From: Candidatus Blautia intestinipullorum
Lineage (GTDB): Bacteria; Bacillota; Clostridia; Lachnospirales; Lachnospiraceae
Assembly (NCBI GenBank): GCA_019120475.1
Contig: DWVA01000310.1
Coordinates: forward strand, 1 to 5,649
DNA: 5,649 bases
Direction of reading: 5' to 3'
The first letter of the stretch is position 1, and each line of letters opens with the position of its first letter. Both the position numbers and the translations under genes were made by a program. Shown one piece after another: positions 4,523 to 5,649 of the stretch. A model generated the notes under the pieces. That model had not been told where the DNA came from and made no database searches. It saw nothing but the letters and a program-made list of their open reading frames with translations.

Positions 4523-5649
4523 ATGGATGACGGCAGTCGAATGCCCCTTCTGGGGCTGATGATTCTGGTGATCCTGATCCTGCTGAACGGTATCCTTTAT
4601 GGATTTGCCGCGGCGGTCAGGGATTTAAGTGAAAATGAAATACGGAAAATGACAGAGGAAGGCAGCAAAAAAGCAGCTCTTCTGAAAAAGCTCACAGGAG
4701 ATCCGGCAAGATATGTCAATGCCATTCCCCTGGTGGTAACCGCATCAGGAATCCTGACGGGAATCCTCATACCGTCGCTGACCGGGTTTCTGCACCACTA
4801 CATAAAACATTTTCCGGTGCTGGTTCCGGTGTACCTTCTGTGCGCGGTTTTTCTGGCTTCCTTTGGGATCCTGATGTTCAGGAGGATCGGTACCTGCAGG
4901 CCGCGGCAGTACGCGTTCCGGTATGTACGCCTTGTATATGGGCTGGTTACGCTTCTTTATCCGGTTACGCGGCTGATCACCTGGTTCGCCCGGATGGCGG
5001 CGGGGATTTTCGGAGTGTCCGTAGACGAGGAACAGGAGGCTGTGACAGAGGAAGAGATCATTTCCATAGTGGATGAGGCTCATGAGCAGGGCGTCATCGA
5101 AAAAAACGAGGCGGAGATGATCCAGAACATTATCTCTTTTACAGACACAAAAGCCGGAGATATCATGACACACAGAAGCAGTGTGGCGGCCTTTGGCCTT
5201 GATGAGCTTCTGAAGGATGTAGTCGACCGTATGCTGGAGGAAGGTGATTCCAGATATCCGGTTTACGGGGAGGATATGGACGATATCCGGGGGATCATCC
5301 ATTACAAAGATACGCTGAAATTTATGACGCAGAACGCCTGGGCCAGGTACAAGCCTCTGGGCGAACTTCCGGGACTTATCCGGAAAGCCGCTTTTGTTCC
5401 GGAGACAGGAAGCATCAGCAATCTGTTTAAGTCCATGCAGACAAAGCATGACCATATTGCCGTTGTGGTGGACGAATACGGGCAGACGGCAGGAATTGTC
5501 ACCATGGAGGATATTCTGGAAGAGATTGTGGGGGATATCCTGGACGAATACGATGAGGATGAGGACGTTATCCGCACACAGACGGACAACAGCGTGCTGA
5601 TCGACGGGTTTGCAGAACTGGAAGACGTAGGTGAAAAACTGGGTATTGA
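4523..5649 (+). CDS. CNNM (DUF21)/CBS-pair membrane protein of the HlyC/CorC type, C-terminus missing
   Basis: From ATG 4523 the frame is open for 375 codons to the window edge. Residues 1-165 form a CNNM-type membrane domain with hydrophobic segments at about 8-32, 66-90, 98-119 and 134-163. A cytoplasmic linker with EEEIISIVDEAHEQGVIEKN (176-195) and AEMIQNIISFTD (197-208) follows; this is characteristic of the family. The CBS pair spans about 210-335: GDIMTHRSSV (212-221), SRYPVYGEDMDDIRGIIHYKD (243-263), VPETGSISNLF (292-302) and VVVDEYGQTAGIVTMEDI (314-331), then EEIVGDILDE (333-342). The start of the CorC_HlyC domain is just visible before the edge. Relatives are linked to magnesium or other cation transport; the old name hemolysin is misleading. 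The membrane part departs from the usual pattern: the N-A-F-F-(S/A)-A-S-E-like motif reads LNGILYGFAAAVRDLSE, without the usual glutamate. The start gives an N-terminus (MDDGS) that fits, despite long ribosome-binding-site spacing. Transport function is inferred, not shown. Confidence 0.92.
   Translation, partial: MDDGSRMPLLGLMILVILILLNGILYGFAAAVRDLSENEIRKMTEEGSKKAALLKKLTGDPARYVNAIPLVVTASGILTGILIPSLTGFLHHYIKHFPVLVPVYLLCAVFLASFGILMFRRIGTCRPRQYAFRYVRLVYGLVTLLYPVTRLITWFARMAAGIFGVSVDEEQEAVTEEEIISIVDEAHEQGVIEKNEAEMIQNIISFTDTKAGDIMTHRSSVAAFGLDELLKDVVDRMLEEGDSRYPVYGEDMDDIRGIIHYKDTLKFMTQNAWARYKPLGELPGLIRKAAFVPETGSISNLFKSMQTKHDHIAVVVDEYGQTAGIVTMEDILEEIVGDILDEYDEDEDVIRTQTDNSVLIDGFAELEDVGEKLGI

Noticed and set aside
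4745..5455. Minus-strand open frame of 236 codons opposite the CNNM/CBS gene
   Set aside because: The plus strand encodes clear CBS motifs throughout this stretch; the minus product has no domain I recognise.

Overview
The window looks like ordinary core chromosome from a Gram-positive anaerobe of the Clostridia, most likely Lachnospiraceae. This is inferred from strong AGGAGG-type ribosome binding sites, near-consensus sigma-A promoters, close similarity of the MazF to Bacillus NdoA, the presence of Rex, and a style of CNNM/CBS membrane protein I associate with that family. No tRNA, rRNA, insertion sequence, phage gene or CRISPR array is visible.

Layout. Positions 1-387 (minus strand) hold the N-terminal 129 residues of an ABC-F ATPase, cut by the window edge. 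A 152-bp divergent intergenic region follows, with one sigma-A promoter pointing each way and an 18-bp Rex-operator-like sequence on the rex promoter. On the plus strand come rex (540-1196), a 96-bp gap with a hairpin followed by a T-run and a perfect 12-bp palindrome, then nnr, a fused NAD(P)HX epimerase/dehydratase (1293-2822). It overlaps alr, alanine racemase (2809-3975). After an 86-bp gap comes mazF (4062-4409). A strong extended -10 promoter and a short hairpin leader then precede a CNNM (DUF21)/CBS-pair membrane protein starting at 4523 and running off the right edge.

How the genes fit together. rex and nnr share an NAD(H) theme: Rex senses the NADH/NAD+ ratio and Nnr repairs hydrated, damaged NAD(P)H. 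nnr and alr overlap by 14 bp and are probably translationally coupled. alr followed by mazF recalls the Bacillus alr-ndoAI-ndoA order, but here no antitoxin gene lies between them. The CNNM/CBS gene has its own promoter and is probably at least partly independent.

I see no convincing new multi-gene system. The points most worth checking are the antitoxin-less mazF, the structured leader before nnr, the possible Rex autoregulatory site, and the unusual translation start region of the CNNM gene.
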